Shown in pieces: positions 35,961 through 47,175 of a stretch of DNA of 64,000 nucleotides. Made by a program: the position numbers and the translations under genes. The notes below the pieces were generated by a model. It was given only the letters and a program-made list of their open reading frames with translations. It searched no databases and was not told where the DNA came from. The DNA is from Ornithodoros turicata (taxonomy: Eukaryota > Arthropoda > Arachnida > Ixodida > Argasidae): NCBI RefSeq assembly GCF_037126465.1, contig NC_088206.1:53548841-53612840 (forward strand). Direction: 5' to 3'. How positions within the stretch are numbered: position 1 is the first letter of the stretch; the number at the start of each line of letters is the position of its first letter.

Positions 35961-37086
35961 ACGCTTCTATCCAGACCTACTCACGCCGAGCTGTTTGATC
36001 AAAAATGTGCGTTGTGTTGAATTCTCACAAGTTCGCGATTATTTGCTACGGCTTACAGTGCACCCACGGGACATAGCTTTTTTTTTATGTGTGTTCAAAG
36101 CATAAATGCGGGCAGAATTCGCAGGAAAACTCGAGGAAGAAGCTCCCAAATTTTATATGGCTAAAAATTATTAGTTTACCAAAATTTTGCAAATCTCGTG
36201 TACGCCACAAGCGCGTCGAGCGCGTTAGGTGCGACGATGAAAAATAAAGAGGTAAAATGAACGCTCCCGTAACTAATAAGACGCTTTCTAACATGATCCG
36301 TGCCTTACGTGGTCCTTAAAGGGACCATGAAATGATTTTTTTCTTGCTCTCATCAGAAAGAAAACATTTTTCTGAGACTAGAACCAAAATTTTACCTTCG
36401 TCATGCGATGAGTATTCTCGGGAGCGAATTTAAACGAAGCGGCGAGGGGAGTACTGCTGGCGCCGCGCTGTGGCAAGATGCTGCGCGGAAACACAGCGAG
36501 CAACTTGGTGGGACCACGGCCCGGTCCGAGACACGTCATCGTGACGTGTCCCGGTCCCGCCAGGAGCATGCGCCGTAGGATCCCGCGTATGCGTTCATCG
36601 GGAGTGGAAATCTTCATGACGCCAGCTTCCGGGCTATCGTCACAGTATCAAGGGGATGAAACTCGCGAGTTCACTTGCAGACTAAAGTGAGGCGCTGAGA
36701 GCTTTTCACGCCATCAAACGTCATGAAACGTCAGAATTTTTACGTCAAAGCGCGAGTTCTCAACCATCACGAGCCCATTGGCTCCTGAGGCTATGTTAGC
36801 ATACTGAGGCCGCTCCCCCGGTATGCGAGTATTGGTTGGTTTGAAATTATGAACTTTCCTTGACGCGCTCAAGCCGGCGACACCGTGTCGGCGGTGCCGG
36901 AGCAACTCGCAGCAAAGTTTCGAAATGTGTTGGGTTCAGCAGGGACGCATGCAAAGCATCTATGCCGGTACCGCTTTGGATGGTTTTTAGTGTCCTAACA
37001 TGTTGTCGATACCGACTCTGAAAAGCTCGGTGCCTTATGGATAGTTCTGCAAATCAATTCAGTGATAGATAAGTGGAAGGCAGGTC
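35961..37086. other. Non-genic stretch with a common repeat head
   Basis: From about 36315 the sequence TAAAGGGACCATGAAATG begins a repeat-like segment; related heads occur at 57729 (TAAAGGAACTGTAAAGTG) and 62332. A small inverted repeat GAGACACGTCA/TGACGTGTC lies at about 36528-36552. No exon was found. Confidence 0.4.
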
Positions 37087-37162
37087 TGCTCCGCATTGCT
37101 TGGTGCGACAACGATTCAAGAAGGACGAAGACTGCGTTTTTCCGCTACCCACTCGATGACAG
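37087..37162 (+). pseudogene. Possible THAP-domain exon remnant
   Basis: The peptide AWCDNDSRRTKTAFFRYPLDD, read on + and ending at a good donor (ACAG/GTAAGT at 37162/37163), resembles the start of a THAP C2CH zinc finger (C-x2-4-C...FFxFPxD). An upstream TGC (Cys-Ser-Ala) at 37087 would supply the first cysteine but is one frame off. THAP domains occur in P-element-type transposases and host regulators. No following exon was identified, so this may be a relic or a chance match. Confidence 0.3.
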
Positions 37163-39110
37163 GTAAGTCAGTTCCTATTCCATTCTGCGGCTTAGCATTC
37201 CATAGCGCCACACCTGTGGCATATACGCAGCATTTTGACAGGTAGAATTTTTGGTTTTCACGTTTCTGATCTCTATCTTTCTTGTTCAGGTATAAGCACT
37301 CAACCCATATCTTCTTCAGAATAGCATCTGCATGGATACAGTAGAATGGATAAGCCACTCAGAGTGGTTGGAGGATCATCTTTCGGCATAGCAGCTGCAC
37401 AAGTTCCTTTGTGGCGGGTCAAACAGGCGCCTACACAAGCAGCAAAGGGATATGGACATGTTCTCTGTCATGCTGGATCTCTGAATGTGTGTGCCTGTGC
37501 GGCCAATATACTGTTGTTCTACTGTGAAATCTTCCACGTGAGACATCAGCTATCAATGAATGCAAAGTTGCTTCGGCATATCATTCGAACTTCAGAAACA
37601 ATGTTCATATCATGTTCGTGTTTTGCGCAGCTACAGCAGACTGCAGTTTGTGATTTGGAAATATCTAGCTCGAAAAATAAAGCGGTTTGTGTAACAGAAA
37701 CAGCCAACGCTTCCGCATTTTGTTATTTATTTCACTCGACGCGAACGAAAATCCACAACCACCCAGAACCGCCAAAGCGGGGGAGAGGGTAGAGAACAGA
37801 TGAGAGAGGGAAAGGGGAAAGCACCGCCAGCGTCACAGGTCACCCAGGGAGACAGAAAAAAGCAAAGCAAAAAAGCTACTCAACCGTCGTCCAACGATTG
37901 GCCCAACGCTAGAGGTCATGTGAGTTTTTCCCGACAATAGAAATATACTACACGTTCATCCCCCTGGCAGTATATCGCAGTCGCATCCTGTGGTTTTCGC
38001 CGACATTCCCAGACGATGTTGGATGGTTGGTTGCCCTAATTCACGTCAATATTCGCCTGGCATCCAATGTCATATGCTTCCCAGTGACGAGACGGACAGC
38101 TTTTGATGCCACGAAGCAATCGGACCGCTGGAATGGAAAGACGGTGCGGCAGTGATTTCCCCAGAAATTCACTACTGGGGGGGGGGGGGGTGTGCCGAGC
38201 TTTCAGGGGGGGAGGGGGGGTCATGCTTGGGGAAGGTTCCACTTACGGAATTTTTCTTAGACACACGATCATGACACAGAATCATGGCACAATGGTGACA
38301 TTTCTGCACAGCTTTCCCGGTTTATTTGTACACGTTATTACTTTGGCACACAGTACATTAGAATAGAGATTCATTGTGAACGGCATTTCAACATTAAGAT
38401 GCATAATCACACGACCAACATAGATAAGAGACCACCATCTTGTCAACGAACACCTAGCAGTCAACGGTGAAAACCTTAGAATATCTCGCTTGGTTGAGTT
38501 GGGCGCAAATGTCTCTTGATGATCCACATTGAGTTTGCGTGCACGCACGCATTTTTGCTCGTACATACGCGCAATATTTGCAATGCACAGTCAGTTTCAA
38601 ATGATTTTGGACAAATGCATGGTACGATCATCTACATGACTGTGGTCCTACAGCCCAAGTTCGAGAGTACGGGATGTAATTCGCTGCACCGGACTCACTA
38701 CCAGAACGTGTTGGTGGCCGAGCTGGGTGGAGTCACCTGAGAAATTTCAGGGGGGGGGGGTGTTGCAAAAATGCAGGGAGGGTGTACCCCCCCCCCCCCC
38801 CTGAGGGGGGTGTAGGGAAATCCCTGCGGTGCGGTGCCATCGACTGCTCGTGTCTGTAGCGAACATTTGCATGATTGCGATTACGAAGGGGGCGCTGAAC
38901 CTCTTCAACGTACTGGATAACGAGCTCAGTGTCTTTTGAACCAAGGTGTAGCACCATCACAATACGTGTCTCACCGGGGAAAGAACATCCACCTCAGCGG
39001 CGCAAAAATGTGAGTACTTTTCGCTATTGGGGCTAACAAAGGCCTCTCAGTCCGTGTGGTCCAAATGCTATGACAGATTTCAGGATTGCGTAAATGGGGT
39101 AATTCTTCTC
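37163..39110. other. Non-genic stretch with G/C homopolymer tracts
   Basis: No recognisable exon or complete element. G tracts lie at 38177-38190 and 38204-38220, and a G tract/C tract pair at 38751-38760 and 38788-38802. The two tract regions share a GTGTGCCGAGCTTTC/GGTGTTGC context, suggesting copies of one repeat end. Confidence 0.35.
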
Positions 39111-39149
39111 TGCGTGACTCGGAACCTTGCGGCCGCTTACGGCATACGA

Positions 39150-39160
39150 GAGAGAGCAAA

Positions 39161-39191
<31 letters not shown>

Positions 39192-39260
39192 GAAAGACAA
39201 AATAAAACATCCAGAAGATGTGGGTTCGAGTCCTACAGCTGGCTAACCTTTTCAGTGACT
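39150..39260 (+). repeat. tRNA-like SINE fragment, second type
   Basis: A B-box-like GTGGGTTCGAGTCC at about 39218-39231 is followed by CTACAGCTGGCTAACC. The A-rich run 39159-39197 lies just upstream. No A box is identifiable, so it could be a truncated SINE joined to another element's tail. Confidence 0.35.
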
Positions 39261-39932
39261 TTCATGTTTTATCGTTACAAAATAGAAGCTACCAAATCTA
39301 GGCTTGACTTCCTCAGACTAGGATGACTTCCTCAGCGGAGCCCGAAACCCCTTAGGTGAGACAGTTGATCATTGCAACCCACTACTCAGAGCGGACAAAT
39401 GCTATGCACCCTGCTTCCAGATTCCTCTTTGATGCAGTGTCTTGCCTACCATTCAGGCTCTGTATATTGTTCACAAACAAACATGCCCCTGCCCAGATGA
39501 TAGGCAGAACACTGCAAAAAAAAAAAAAAAAAAAGAGGAAAGGGAAAGGAAGAGACATCGCGATAATAATCTGAGGCTACATGGATTCCCATTGGTGCAG
39601 GGCAGGGGCATGTCCTCCTCTCATCGCATCGTGATTTCGTTCGCCAGAATACGCCTGTCAGAAAAAGCCGATTTTCACATTTTTTTTTTTGCACTCGCTG
39701 TAGGATTAGATATTTCGGCTTCCGGTGTATTCGACTAAGTTCGCCACGGGCTTCGTGATTCTGTAAAAAAAGTTATGTTGACTAGGCAAATTTCGGAGTA
39801 CAATTTAGAAATTTCAATTTATTGCAATTGAAATTCGACATAAGTATTTTTTGAAGATGGCAAACTTAGTTGCCGCACGGGAGCCGTTAACCGCATATTT
39901 TTCCGTTCTACCGTTTTCTTATAAACCCCAAG

Positions 39933-40918
39933 GCGGCAACCGCACGGAGCATTTTTGCCAACTGAATGGCAGCAGAACTTGAAAGGAACGGTGACCTACT
40001 AAGCGAATAATAGACGACGGACCGATGAGCCGGTTTCTGCCAAGGATAGATATTTAGTCTGAGGAGAGGAAGTGACACCACCCGACGGAACCGTGTGCGC
40101 CAATGAAAACACGCTTCACAGGAAATGCCACAAGCACGTGACAAAGTCACCTGTGACCATGCCTGTGACCGCTTTTTTTTTTCGGGCTTTGCACTTTTCG
40201 CCCTGCCTCCTAGGAGGACACGCAGATGGCCCGTCGCGCGGACTTCGACGTGGATATATTAATATCGGAGGTTTCAAGGAGGCCACTCGTTTGGAACGTC
40301 AAACTTGTTCAGTATAAGGACATCAACTTAAAATATATCCTTTGGCAGGAGGTGGCAATGTGTGTGCAAGGCGAAGGTGACTAAACGAAACATCAAAATA
40401 TTATTTGTGGCACATGGCAAATCGGAAATGTGTGAGGAGATAACGGTAATAAAAATGCAGTCTGATATTTCCTTAGTCAGCATTGCAGCATTGCTAGAAA
40501 AACTCATAAGCCAACATTCTCTTCGTATCTCAAAATTTCTTGTAAACACCTGATTTCTAGATGTTATTAGCACCGTACTTTTTCAAGAACCACCAAAATA
40601 TCATTTATGTTACTAAAGAATGCGTACAGCAGTTTACTACAGTAAGCATTGCCATATCGCGTGCAACAAGCGGTGGTAAACGCTAGGCCGACGCTTCACC
40701 ATGACAACCTCAACGTGGTCATTCTGCTCCATGCGGTTGCATAGCTTCGATGGCGTTCCGTTCACGCTGAGTTGGCGCTCCGTTGGCCCGATTCAGTTGG
40801 CAAAAGTTGCTCCATGCGGCTCATCGGTCTGTGCTCTATTGTTCGCTTAGTAGGTCACCGTTCCTTTCAAGTTCTGCTGCCATTCATTTGGCAAAAGTGC
40901 TCCATGCGGTTGCCGCCC
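39933..40918. mobile_element. Foldback element with about 100-bp TIRs
   Basis: The left TIR GGCGGCAACCGCACGGAGCA runs into TGGCAGCAGAACTTGAAAGG. The right TIR is the complement: CCTTTCAAGTTCTGCTGCCA then TGCTCCATGCGGTTGCCGCC. Matching inner blocks AGTAGGTCACCGTTCC and GATGAGCCGGTTTCTGCC/CGGCTCATCGG extend the pairing. The interior (40030-40790) is unique-looking and non-coding. Confidence 0.75.
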
Positions 40919-41184
40919 ATATGACACGTTTCGTGCCGCACCCTGTATACCTAGAAACCATTGCCGAGGGGTCAAGAGCAAATGCTAGTCGAGACACCTG
41001 CGGCACGGGAAAAAGATTTTAAAGATGTAAGACATAATTAAATATAAAGTTATGACATAAGTTAACGCGCATAGCGCATATGTGCATTTAATGATTTTCC
41101 GATCAGAATGTTTCGAATACGAAACTTTTTTTCTGCAATAACACTATTTTGTTCGCGTTTAGGGCAGAAAAGTAAAGCATTCCT

Positions 41185-41405
41185 CTGGAAACTGGGAGGT
41201 GGTCGATTCGGGTCCTGCAGGCGGCCATGTTGTGTGATGTTTCCTCAGAGTTTGCAGACGAACATCGGCACAGTTCCCACTGATCTCTGCCTTGGACGCA
41301 TACTGCACTCCCCCTGTTCTTTACTCAATTGCACTGTCTCCTGTCTATCTGCCCACATCTGTACGCCGTTCACAGCCACAGTTGTTTCGCGGCGCTATAA
41401 CACGG
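41185..41405 (+). repeat. tRNA-derived SINE, plus-strand copy
   Basis: It starts in the tRNA head (ACTGGGAGGTGGTCGATTCG, diverged B box), continues with the family body (CATCGGCACAGTTCCC, CTGCCCACATCTGTACGCCG) and ends GTTTCGCGGCGCTATAACAC. It is the only copy of this family on the plus strand in the window. Confidence 0.7.
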
Positions 41406-41502
41406 AATTCATCAATCCATTTCCCGGGTTCGAAGTTACAACGCGTCCTACTTCGCAAATGAAACCAAAGTAGTTGTGTTGCATTGTCCGTTCGGTTGAC
41501 AA

Positions 41503-42530
41503 ACAACAACAACAACTTTATTTTCGGCCTTGGAGAGTGGGGAGTTTCATCGCAACAGGCGATACTCTACCCCAGTGCTTGGTGGAATGGGGGGAATAAA
41601 ATAACGAGCCCCTTTACAATAACGATCGAAGTCCGATGGTGTCCAGAAATGTCAGAAGACCTTTGAGCGCAGAGCGTTGCTGGGCTGGATTGGGCCAGGG
41701 ACCAAGCAATTTCGGGAGGGAGAAAGGGCGAGAGTCCAGCTGACGAAGAGACTCGGAGAGTGTGGTTCGGGAAGGTTCGTAGTGAGGGCAATGAAGAAGA
41801 ATGTGCTCCAGATCCTCAAGAGCACCACAGTGGCAGCAGGTGGGAGAATCAATTTGTCTCAAGCGGTAACGCCGCTGAGCTGTAAAGACCACATCGAGGC
41901 GCATGCGGTGGATTAATGCAGCATCCTGACGAGATGTGTTTCGTGGCATGCGGAAAGCGAGCGTGGGATCAACTCTGTTCAACATAGAGGGGGGAAGAAT
42001 GTCGGTTGTCCGTTGGCGGGAAGCCAGGGGTGTCACTAGACGTCGCAGAATTGAACGGCGGTCTCCTCTGAGCAGAACAATACGGGTCCGCTTCCGTGAC
42101 GAGAGTGCTGCTTCTGCGGCGCTGTCGGCCTGCTCGTTCCCCACGACACCACAATGGGCTGGAACCCACTGGAGAACAAGCCTGTGGCCTGCGGCGTAGA
42201 TAGTGTGGTAAGCCATTAACACGTCTGTGACTAGGGGTGCGGATGGGCCTCGTATGCCGGAAGTTTCAATTGCTTGAAGTGCAGATTTGGAGTCTGTAAA
42301 GACTGCCCATTCCCGGGGTGGAAAATCAGCGATGTGTTGTAGAAAGAAAAGGATGGCATAGAGTTCCGCAGCGGTGGAGGAGGTTGGATGTGAAAGGCGT
42401 CTTCCGTGCACGACGCCTTCGGATGGAATGACGAAGGCTGAGGCGGACTTGTTGTTTCGGGATGCGCCATCAGTATATGCTTCGGTTGACTTCTCAAACT
42501 TGCCAGATGGCATTTTTACATTACAGGGTT
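41503..42530 (-). mobile_element. Non-LTR retrotransposon 3' end with RNase H (element A)
   Basis: A 5'-truncated minus-strand LINE. It ends in a (GTT)n tail, seen as (AAC)n at 41504-41516, and begins abruptly at about 42530. It contains the RNase H ORF below. It lies just downstream, in the same orientation, of element B (43017-44245), separated by a MITE. Confidence 0.85.
41614..42513 (-). CDS. LINE-encoded RNase H domain and C-terminal zinc knuckle, 299 aa
   Basis: Retrotransposon protein fragment. The RNase HI catalytic set is complete: D in AYTDGASRN, E in AAELYAILF, D in VFTDSKSALQ, and D in GNEQADSAAE, with WVPAHCGVVGN before it. A CCHC motif follows (CCHCGALEDLEHILLHCPHY). The ORF is intact from 42513 to the stop, but the reverse transcriptase and ORF1 are missing through 5' truncation, so the copy cannot move on its own. 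The ATG at 42513 is internal to the original protein. RNase H places it in an I/R1-like clade. Confidence 0.88.
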   Translation of the reverse strand: MPSGKFEKSTEAYTDGASRNNKSASAFVIPSEGVVHGRRLSHPTSSTAAELYAILFFLQHIADFPPREWAVFTDSKSALQAIETSGIRGPSAPLVTDVLMAYHTIYAAGHRLVLQWVPAHCGVVGNEQADSAAEAALSSRKRTRIVLLRGDRRSILRRLVTPLASRQRTTDILPPSMLNRVDPTLAFRMPRNTSRQDAALIHRMRLDVVFTAQRRYRLRQIDSPTCCHCGALEDLEHILLHCPHYEPSRTTLSESLRQLDSRPFSLPKLLGPWPNPAQQRSALKGLLTFLDTIGLRSLL

Positions 42531-42639
42531 AGTCTGGCCAACGTTACACATTTTGATCGCATCGTAAAAATAGAAGACGGCGTTTATCCAACACCAAACT
42601 TTACAGACTGGTAGCCATTTGTCTGAAGTTTTGTTGGAA

Positions 42640-43012
42640 TTTTTTCTGAGCATTATGGTCCCGTAGAAGAAAAATTAAAAATCAAGCAAACTTTCACTCT
42701 ATGCATTTTCTATGGCCTATCTCACTCAAAAGCCGCCATTTTCTGCTCTGTGCGCTTCAGTTTCATTTCACCACACACAGGTGGCACCAGCATACAGAAC
42801 AAGACTGGAACAAGAGGATTGGTGCATAACGTCAGAATCGGCATGTGACATCGTTGTAGGCAGCGCTACCTGTGTGAAGTGATGTGAATGTCAAGCAGAC
42901 ACAAGAAAAGATGGCGGAGTTTGTGTGGGATAGGCCATTGAAAATGCATGGGGCGAGATATTGCTTTATTTTTAATTTTCTTTCTACATGACCATAGCGC
43001 TTACAAAAAATT
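42640..43012. mobile_element. Foldback MITE between the two LINE ends
   Basis: The left end ATGGTCCCGTAGAAGAAAAA pairs with TTTTCTTTCTACATGACCAT. The inner blocks TATGCATTTTCTATGGCCTA and TAGGCCATTGAAAATGCATG also pair. It is about 370 bp, non-coding. Confidence 0.75.
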
Positions 43013-43016
43013 CGAA

Positions 43017-44245
43017 TTGATTGATTGATTGATTATGTGTTTAATGGCACAAAGGCAACAAAGGCCATAGAGCGCCAAAACTATGGTGAGTGTGTCGGAG
43101 ATGATTATGGGAAAGATGATGTGAGAGAGAGTGTGGTAGTTAAAACCTATCTACAGGTATGAGCGATGAGCGATGATTGATTGACCAGGATAAGAGAGAG
43201 GGGGATGACGATAGCAAGCGAGCATGGCAGTTAAAAGCTATCTACAAGTGTGACAATGAGATATTTACATGAGGAGTTCGGTGATAATGGATAAAAGCGG
43301 AGCAATGCTTATCATCTACATCTGACTAAGAAACCCACACGTGGTCAAAAATTTGATTACGTTATCAAACGGCACAAGAGGGGTGTCACCCAGTAGAAGG
43401 GCTGGGTGGAGTGGGACATGGTATCTGTAGAATGCGGTGAAATACTGTTGGCGTTGGTGTTCGAAGTGAGGGCAGGATGCCAGTACGTGCAAGACAGTCA
43501 AGCTGTCACCGCAGTGCGCACAAGCTGGCGGATCCTGACCTCTGAGTAGGTGGTGATGCGTGAGCCATGTGTGTCCAATCCTCAATCTCGCGTAAAGAAC
43601 TTCGGATGATCTGTTGATGTGTTCAGTCCGATGCGGGGGAGAAACGTGTGGCTGTGTGAGGTGTAGCTTGTTATTTTCTTCCATGTCCCACTCCTGCTGC
43701 CACTGTGTGCAGACAGCTCTCTTTAACACTGGCAGGATGTCTTGGTAGGGTAGTCCTAGAGCTGACTCCTCTTGTGCCAACGCTCGCCGAGCCTCACGGT
43801 CGGCTCGTTCATTCCCCGGGATCCCAGTGTGGCTGGGGACCCAGCAGAGACAGATTGAAAAGCCTCGGGAACAAAGTTGGGTCGCAAGCGCTCGTACTCG
43901 CTTGACGAGGTGATTCTTGCTGTCATAGCATGAAAGCAGCGCACGCACAGAGCTTAGCGAATCGGAATAAATCACTGAATTTTGAAGGTCGTTTTGTTGG
44001 ATGTGCCGCAGAGCCAGGAGAATCGCGTAAAGCTCTGCGGTGAAAACTGTGGCGTTCGTGTTCAGGCGTGCCGTCATAATAGAATCACCTTCAAGGGCAA
44101 CGGCCGCCACACCATTGCTTACTTTAGTCCCATCAGTGTAGATTGCATGGTGGTTCCCGAAGTTATGGTGAATCTCCAGGAATTCCTGGAGAATGACAGT
44201 GTGTGCAGTGGATTGTTTCGAATTCGAATGAAACTTCAGATATGG
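43017..44245 (-). mobile_element. Non-LTR retrotransposon 3' end with RNase H (element B)
   Basis: A minus-strand, 5'-truncated LINE. The 3' terminus is an (ATCA)n-type tail, seen on the plus strand as (GATT)n at 43018-43034. The 3' UTR (43035-43315) holds a diverged tandem pair of about 105 bp around GGTAGTTAAAACCTATCTAC / GGCAGTTAAAAGCTATCTAC. It is a different family from element A. Confidence 0.85.
43316..44245 (-). CDS. LINE-encoded RNase H domain and zinc knuckle, 5'-truncated
   Basis: The open frame runs from about 44245 to the stop at 43316. RNase H residues are all present: D in IYTDGTKVSNG, E in TAELYAILLA, D in IYSDSLSSVRA and D in GNERADREAR, preceded by WVPSHTGIPGN. The C-terminal knuckle is CAHCGDSLTVLHVLASCPHF. 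The first in-frame residues upstream of the catalytic D have no Met, which fits truncation inside a longer ORF2. The product resembles element A in layout, but sequence identity is low. Confidence 0.85.
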   Translation of the reverse strand, partial: PYLKFHSNSKQSTAHTVILQEFLEIHHNFGNHHAIYTDGTKVSNGVAAVALEGDSIMTARLNTNATVFTAELYAILLALRHIQQNDLQNSVIYSDSLSSVRALLSCYDSKNHLVKRVRALATQLCSRGFSICLCWVPSHTGIPGNERADREARRALAQEESALGLPYQDILPVLKRAVCTQWQQEWDMEENNKLHLTQPHVSPPHRTEHINRSSEVLYARLRIGHTWLTHHHLLRGQDPPACAHCGDSLTVLHVLASCPHFEHQRQQYFTAFYRYHVPLHPALLLGDTPLVPFDNVIKFLTTCGFLSQM

Positions 44246-44872
44246 CTATCAGTCTGCGAAGTTTGGGATGGGCAAACCTAGTCTTCTATTTTTACAGTGT
44301 GACCGAAATGTGTAACCTTTGCTAGAATAACCCTAAAGTTGGCGTAATATTCTTATTCAGCGTCGCTTCTAACGCTTCAGGCCAACGTACATTATAAATG
44401 GAACCACAGAGCAGCATTTCGTGAAGCGCATGTGGCTCTCGTATTCTTCGTCATTGTATGGTGTAGAATATCGGCCCTGGTGATGAAACTCCCGATCATG
44501 ATTCGTCATTCGTTCGTCGTTGTATACATATCCATCGGATACATATAAACAGGAGTAAAACACGATTCATATTGTTTTGTTTCTGTGTTTCAATTTCTAC
44601 GACTACAGAGCGGCTACCCATCGCTGGAGCATACGGCGAGAGTGAAGAGGGCGCGAGGTGGAAGGCGAAGAAGGAGCGCACGCTTGGGAAGCCGGAACGC
44701 ATCTGGTTGCAGTTCGGTGAGCTTGGCTTCAAACTTGTGACTGGAACGGTGGCGGCCGCAAAATCGCACGTATGAAAAAGCTGCCAAGAGTCATCCGCAA
44801 AAGTTGGTATACGTGGTACTGAGTCATTGACAGAATGGCGTAAATGCAGGCTAGCTGGTGGATAAATTCCAC
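44246..44872. other. Non-genic stretch
   Basis: No exon or named repeat was recognised. The region 44585-44780 is GC-richer than its surroundings and has a chance + frame, but no splice or homology support. Confidence 0.35.
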
Positions 44873-44989
44873 GATAGTCAAGCCTGAGCGATGGGCAGGA
44901 CACGTAAACAAACACAATGCCTTCGAGCCTTTTTGAGCCTTCGTGTTTGTTTGTTTACGTGTCCTGCCCATCGCTCAGGCTTGACTATC
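44873..44989. repeat. Perfect 42-bp palindrome arms (cruciform-forming)
   Basis: The left arm begins GATAGTCAAGCCTGAGCGAT and continues to ACGTAAACAAACA. The right arm is its exact reverse complement, ending ATCGCTCAGGCTTGACTATC. The spacer is about 33 bp. No mismatch was seen over 42 bp, so the arms are recent or kept identical. Confidence 0.85.
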
Positions 44990-45299
44990 ATGGTACTGAG
45001 TCGCACTACAGACATAGCCGGACTGTACCTCACCACCGTGGACAACGACTTCACAACGACTTTACTAACTGGGAGAGGAGAGCCATCTAAATAAAGTAAT
45101 ATGTGTGGAAAATAAAAACTGTGGTCTATAACTCTACGTCAACAGCTGTGCTCAAATTCTGCACTACCGACTATCGTAATCGTCCAGTGAATTTTTTGTT
45201 CAGGTATTGCCCAAAAAGGCCAGTGCACTTAGTTTAGATAACGCACGAACACACTGAGCGGCATAGGTCGGCGAATTCACTCATGATGGCCATCACCGA

Positions 45300-45460
45300 C
45301 ATCATTCACCACCACATCACTCAGAATTACGTGTTGTTGAGTGATGGGCAATGATGTGGTGTAATGTTGAATGATGGGCAATGATGTCATGTTCAGCTTG
45401 ATGTTAATGATGCGATGTTATGTTGAGTATGATGTTGAATTATGGATTATGATGTGATGT
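45300..45460. repeat. GATG-type minisatellite, left block
   Basis: Degenerate repeats of TTGAATGATGGGCAATGATG type. The same units reappear at 47176-47555, so the two blocks flank the satellite arrays between them. Confidence 0.7.
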
Positions 45461-45519
45461 TAACCCTCAAATGGGCTGAACCATGTTGATAACATGTCTC
45501 TGGCACCATGATACAGGGG

Positions 45520-45945
45520 GGTGTGGCCCGCTTTAAAGGGCTCTGCTGCTGCCTTTTTCAAATTTTGCGGTCGCCTCTGTTACAAGCCCAGTAGAATGGC
45601 GTTCGCATTATCACTTTGTCACCATGACTAAAGGAAGTTTAGTCGCTTTAAAGGGCTCTGCTGCTGGTTTTCTCGAAATATGTGGTAGCTTCTGTTACAA
45701 TCCCAGTGGAATGGCATGATATATCTCGTTCATAATATTACTGACACAATGATTAAATGGAATTTTCCTGTTTTAATCGGCTCTGCTGCCGACTTTTACA
45801 AATTTTATTGTGACCTCTGTTACAATCCCCGTAGAATGGCATTGCATAAGTGCCAGACGATGGCAGACATATGGAAGACATATGCCAGACGATGGCATAA
45901 TGGCACGATGATTGAATAGTTTTCGTGCGTTTTAGAGGACTCTGC
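45520..45945 (+). repeat. Satellite array 1, about 120-155-bp units
   Basis: Four unit starts recur at about 45531, 45649, 45773 and 45931 with the phrase GGCTCTGCTGC and then CTGTTACAA(T/G)CCC(A/C)GT and AGAATGGC. Units are diverged. Confidence 0.7.
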
Positions 45946-45954
45946 TGCCGCAGT

Positions 45955-47075
45955 AACCGTTAATAGTAAATCAAATTATGTTGCTCTGCTGCGCTTCTGG
46001 AAGAAGCTAAATGCCATCCCTAAAACTGTGTACAGCGCACTTTTAAACTGCAATATGCCCGTGGTTGTACGACTGGCCCCAAGCGGTAAACAGTATTTCA
46101 AATGGCATTGCTGTGCTGTACTTCAGGTAGAAGTTTTAAAATTCCTAAAAGCCTATGCACCGCCCCTTAAACTGCAATATGATGATAATTATACCATTGG
46201 CACCAAAGTGGTAAACAGTAATTCAAATTACATTGCTCTGCTATGCTTCAGCTAGAAGTCAAAGTTCGTAAAAATGTGTGCATCGTCCCTTTAAACTGCA
46301 ATGGGCGGGTGGTTGTACCATCTGCACCAGAGCAGTAAACAGTGATTCAAACTACATTCCTCTGCTGCGCTTCTGGTAGAATTTGAATAAAATTCCTAAG
46401 AGCGTGTGCACCACCCCTTTAAACCGAAATATGCAACGTGCCGCGATTGTACCACTGACATCAAAGCGTAAATAGTAATTCAAACTACATTGCTCCAGTG
46501 TGCCTCTGGAAGAATATAAATAAGAATTCCTAAACGCATGTGCATCGCCCCTTTAAACTACAATATGCAAAATACAGTCGTTGCACCAATGGCTCCAATG
46601 TGGTAAACTGTAATTCAAATTACATTGGTCCACTGTGCTTCTGGCAGAAAGAAAATACAAATCATAAGATCATGTGCACCGTCCCTTTAAACTGCAGTAT
46701 GCAACATGCAGTGGTTCTACCATTGGCATCAAAGTGTAACTAGTAGTTCAAATCACATTGCTCCACTCTGCTTCTGGTGGAAATTAAATAAAATTCTCAA
46801 AAGCGTGTGCACTGCCCCTTTAAATTGCATTACGCCGGCGGTTGTTACATTGGCATCAAAGCTCCGCTCCGCTGCACCTCTGGAAGAAATTAAATAAAAT
46901 TTCTATAAGCCTGTGCACCGCCCCTTGAAACGGCATTATAACGGTGGTTCTACAACTGGCACCATACCGTAAACAGTAATCCAAATTACATTGCTCCACT
47001 GTGTTTCTGGTATAAGTTAAACGAAATACCTAAAAGCGTGTGCACCGCCCCTTTAGAATGCAGTACATGTATTAC
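45955..47075 (+). repeat. Satellite array 2, about 128-bp units, nine copies
   Basis: The block CC(C)TTTAAACTGCAATATGC recurs at about 46044, 46161, 46286, 46414, 46547, 46684, 46817, 46920 and 47048. Each is followed by a GGTTGTACCA(T/C)TGGCACC-like phrase, then TTACATTGCTCTGCTG and CTTCTGG. Spacing is 102-134 bp, mostly 125-134. The shared GCTCTGCTG phrase suggests arrays 1 and 2 have a common ancestor. Confidence 0.8.
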
Positions 47076-47175
47076 CCAAAGGCATCCCACGCCCTCAGTC
47101 TCATAATCGGTCTCTGGAATTTAGCACCTAAGCCCATTGTAAATAAAGTTTGATTAAGAACGGGTTCTGAGGCTG

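Noticed and set aside
41614..44245. Host RNase H genes
   Set aside because: The zinc-knuckle tails, simple-repeat 3' ends and 5' truncation identify both as LINE fragments.
45955..47075. CRISPR-like regularly spaced repeats
   Set aside because: Units are about 128 bp, diverged and directly abutting; there are no unique spacers or cas genes, and the DNA is eukaryotic.
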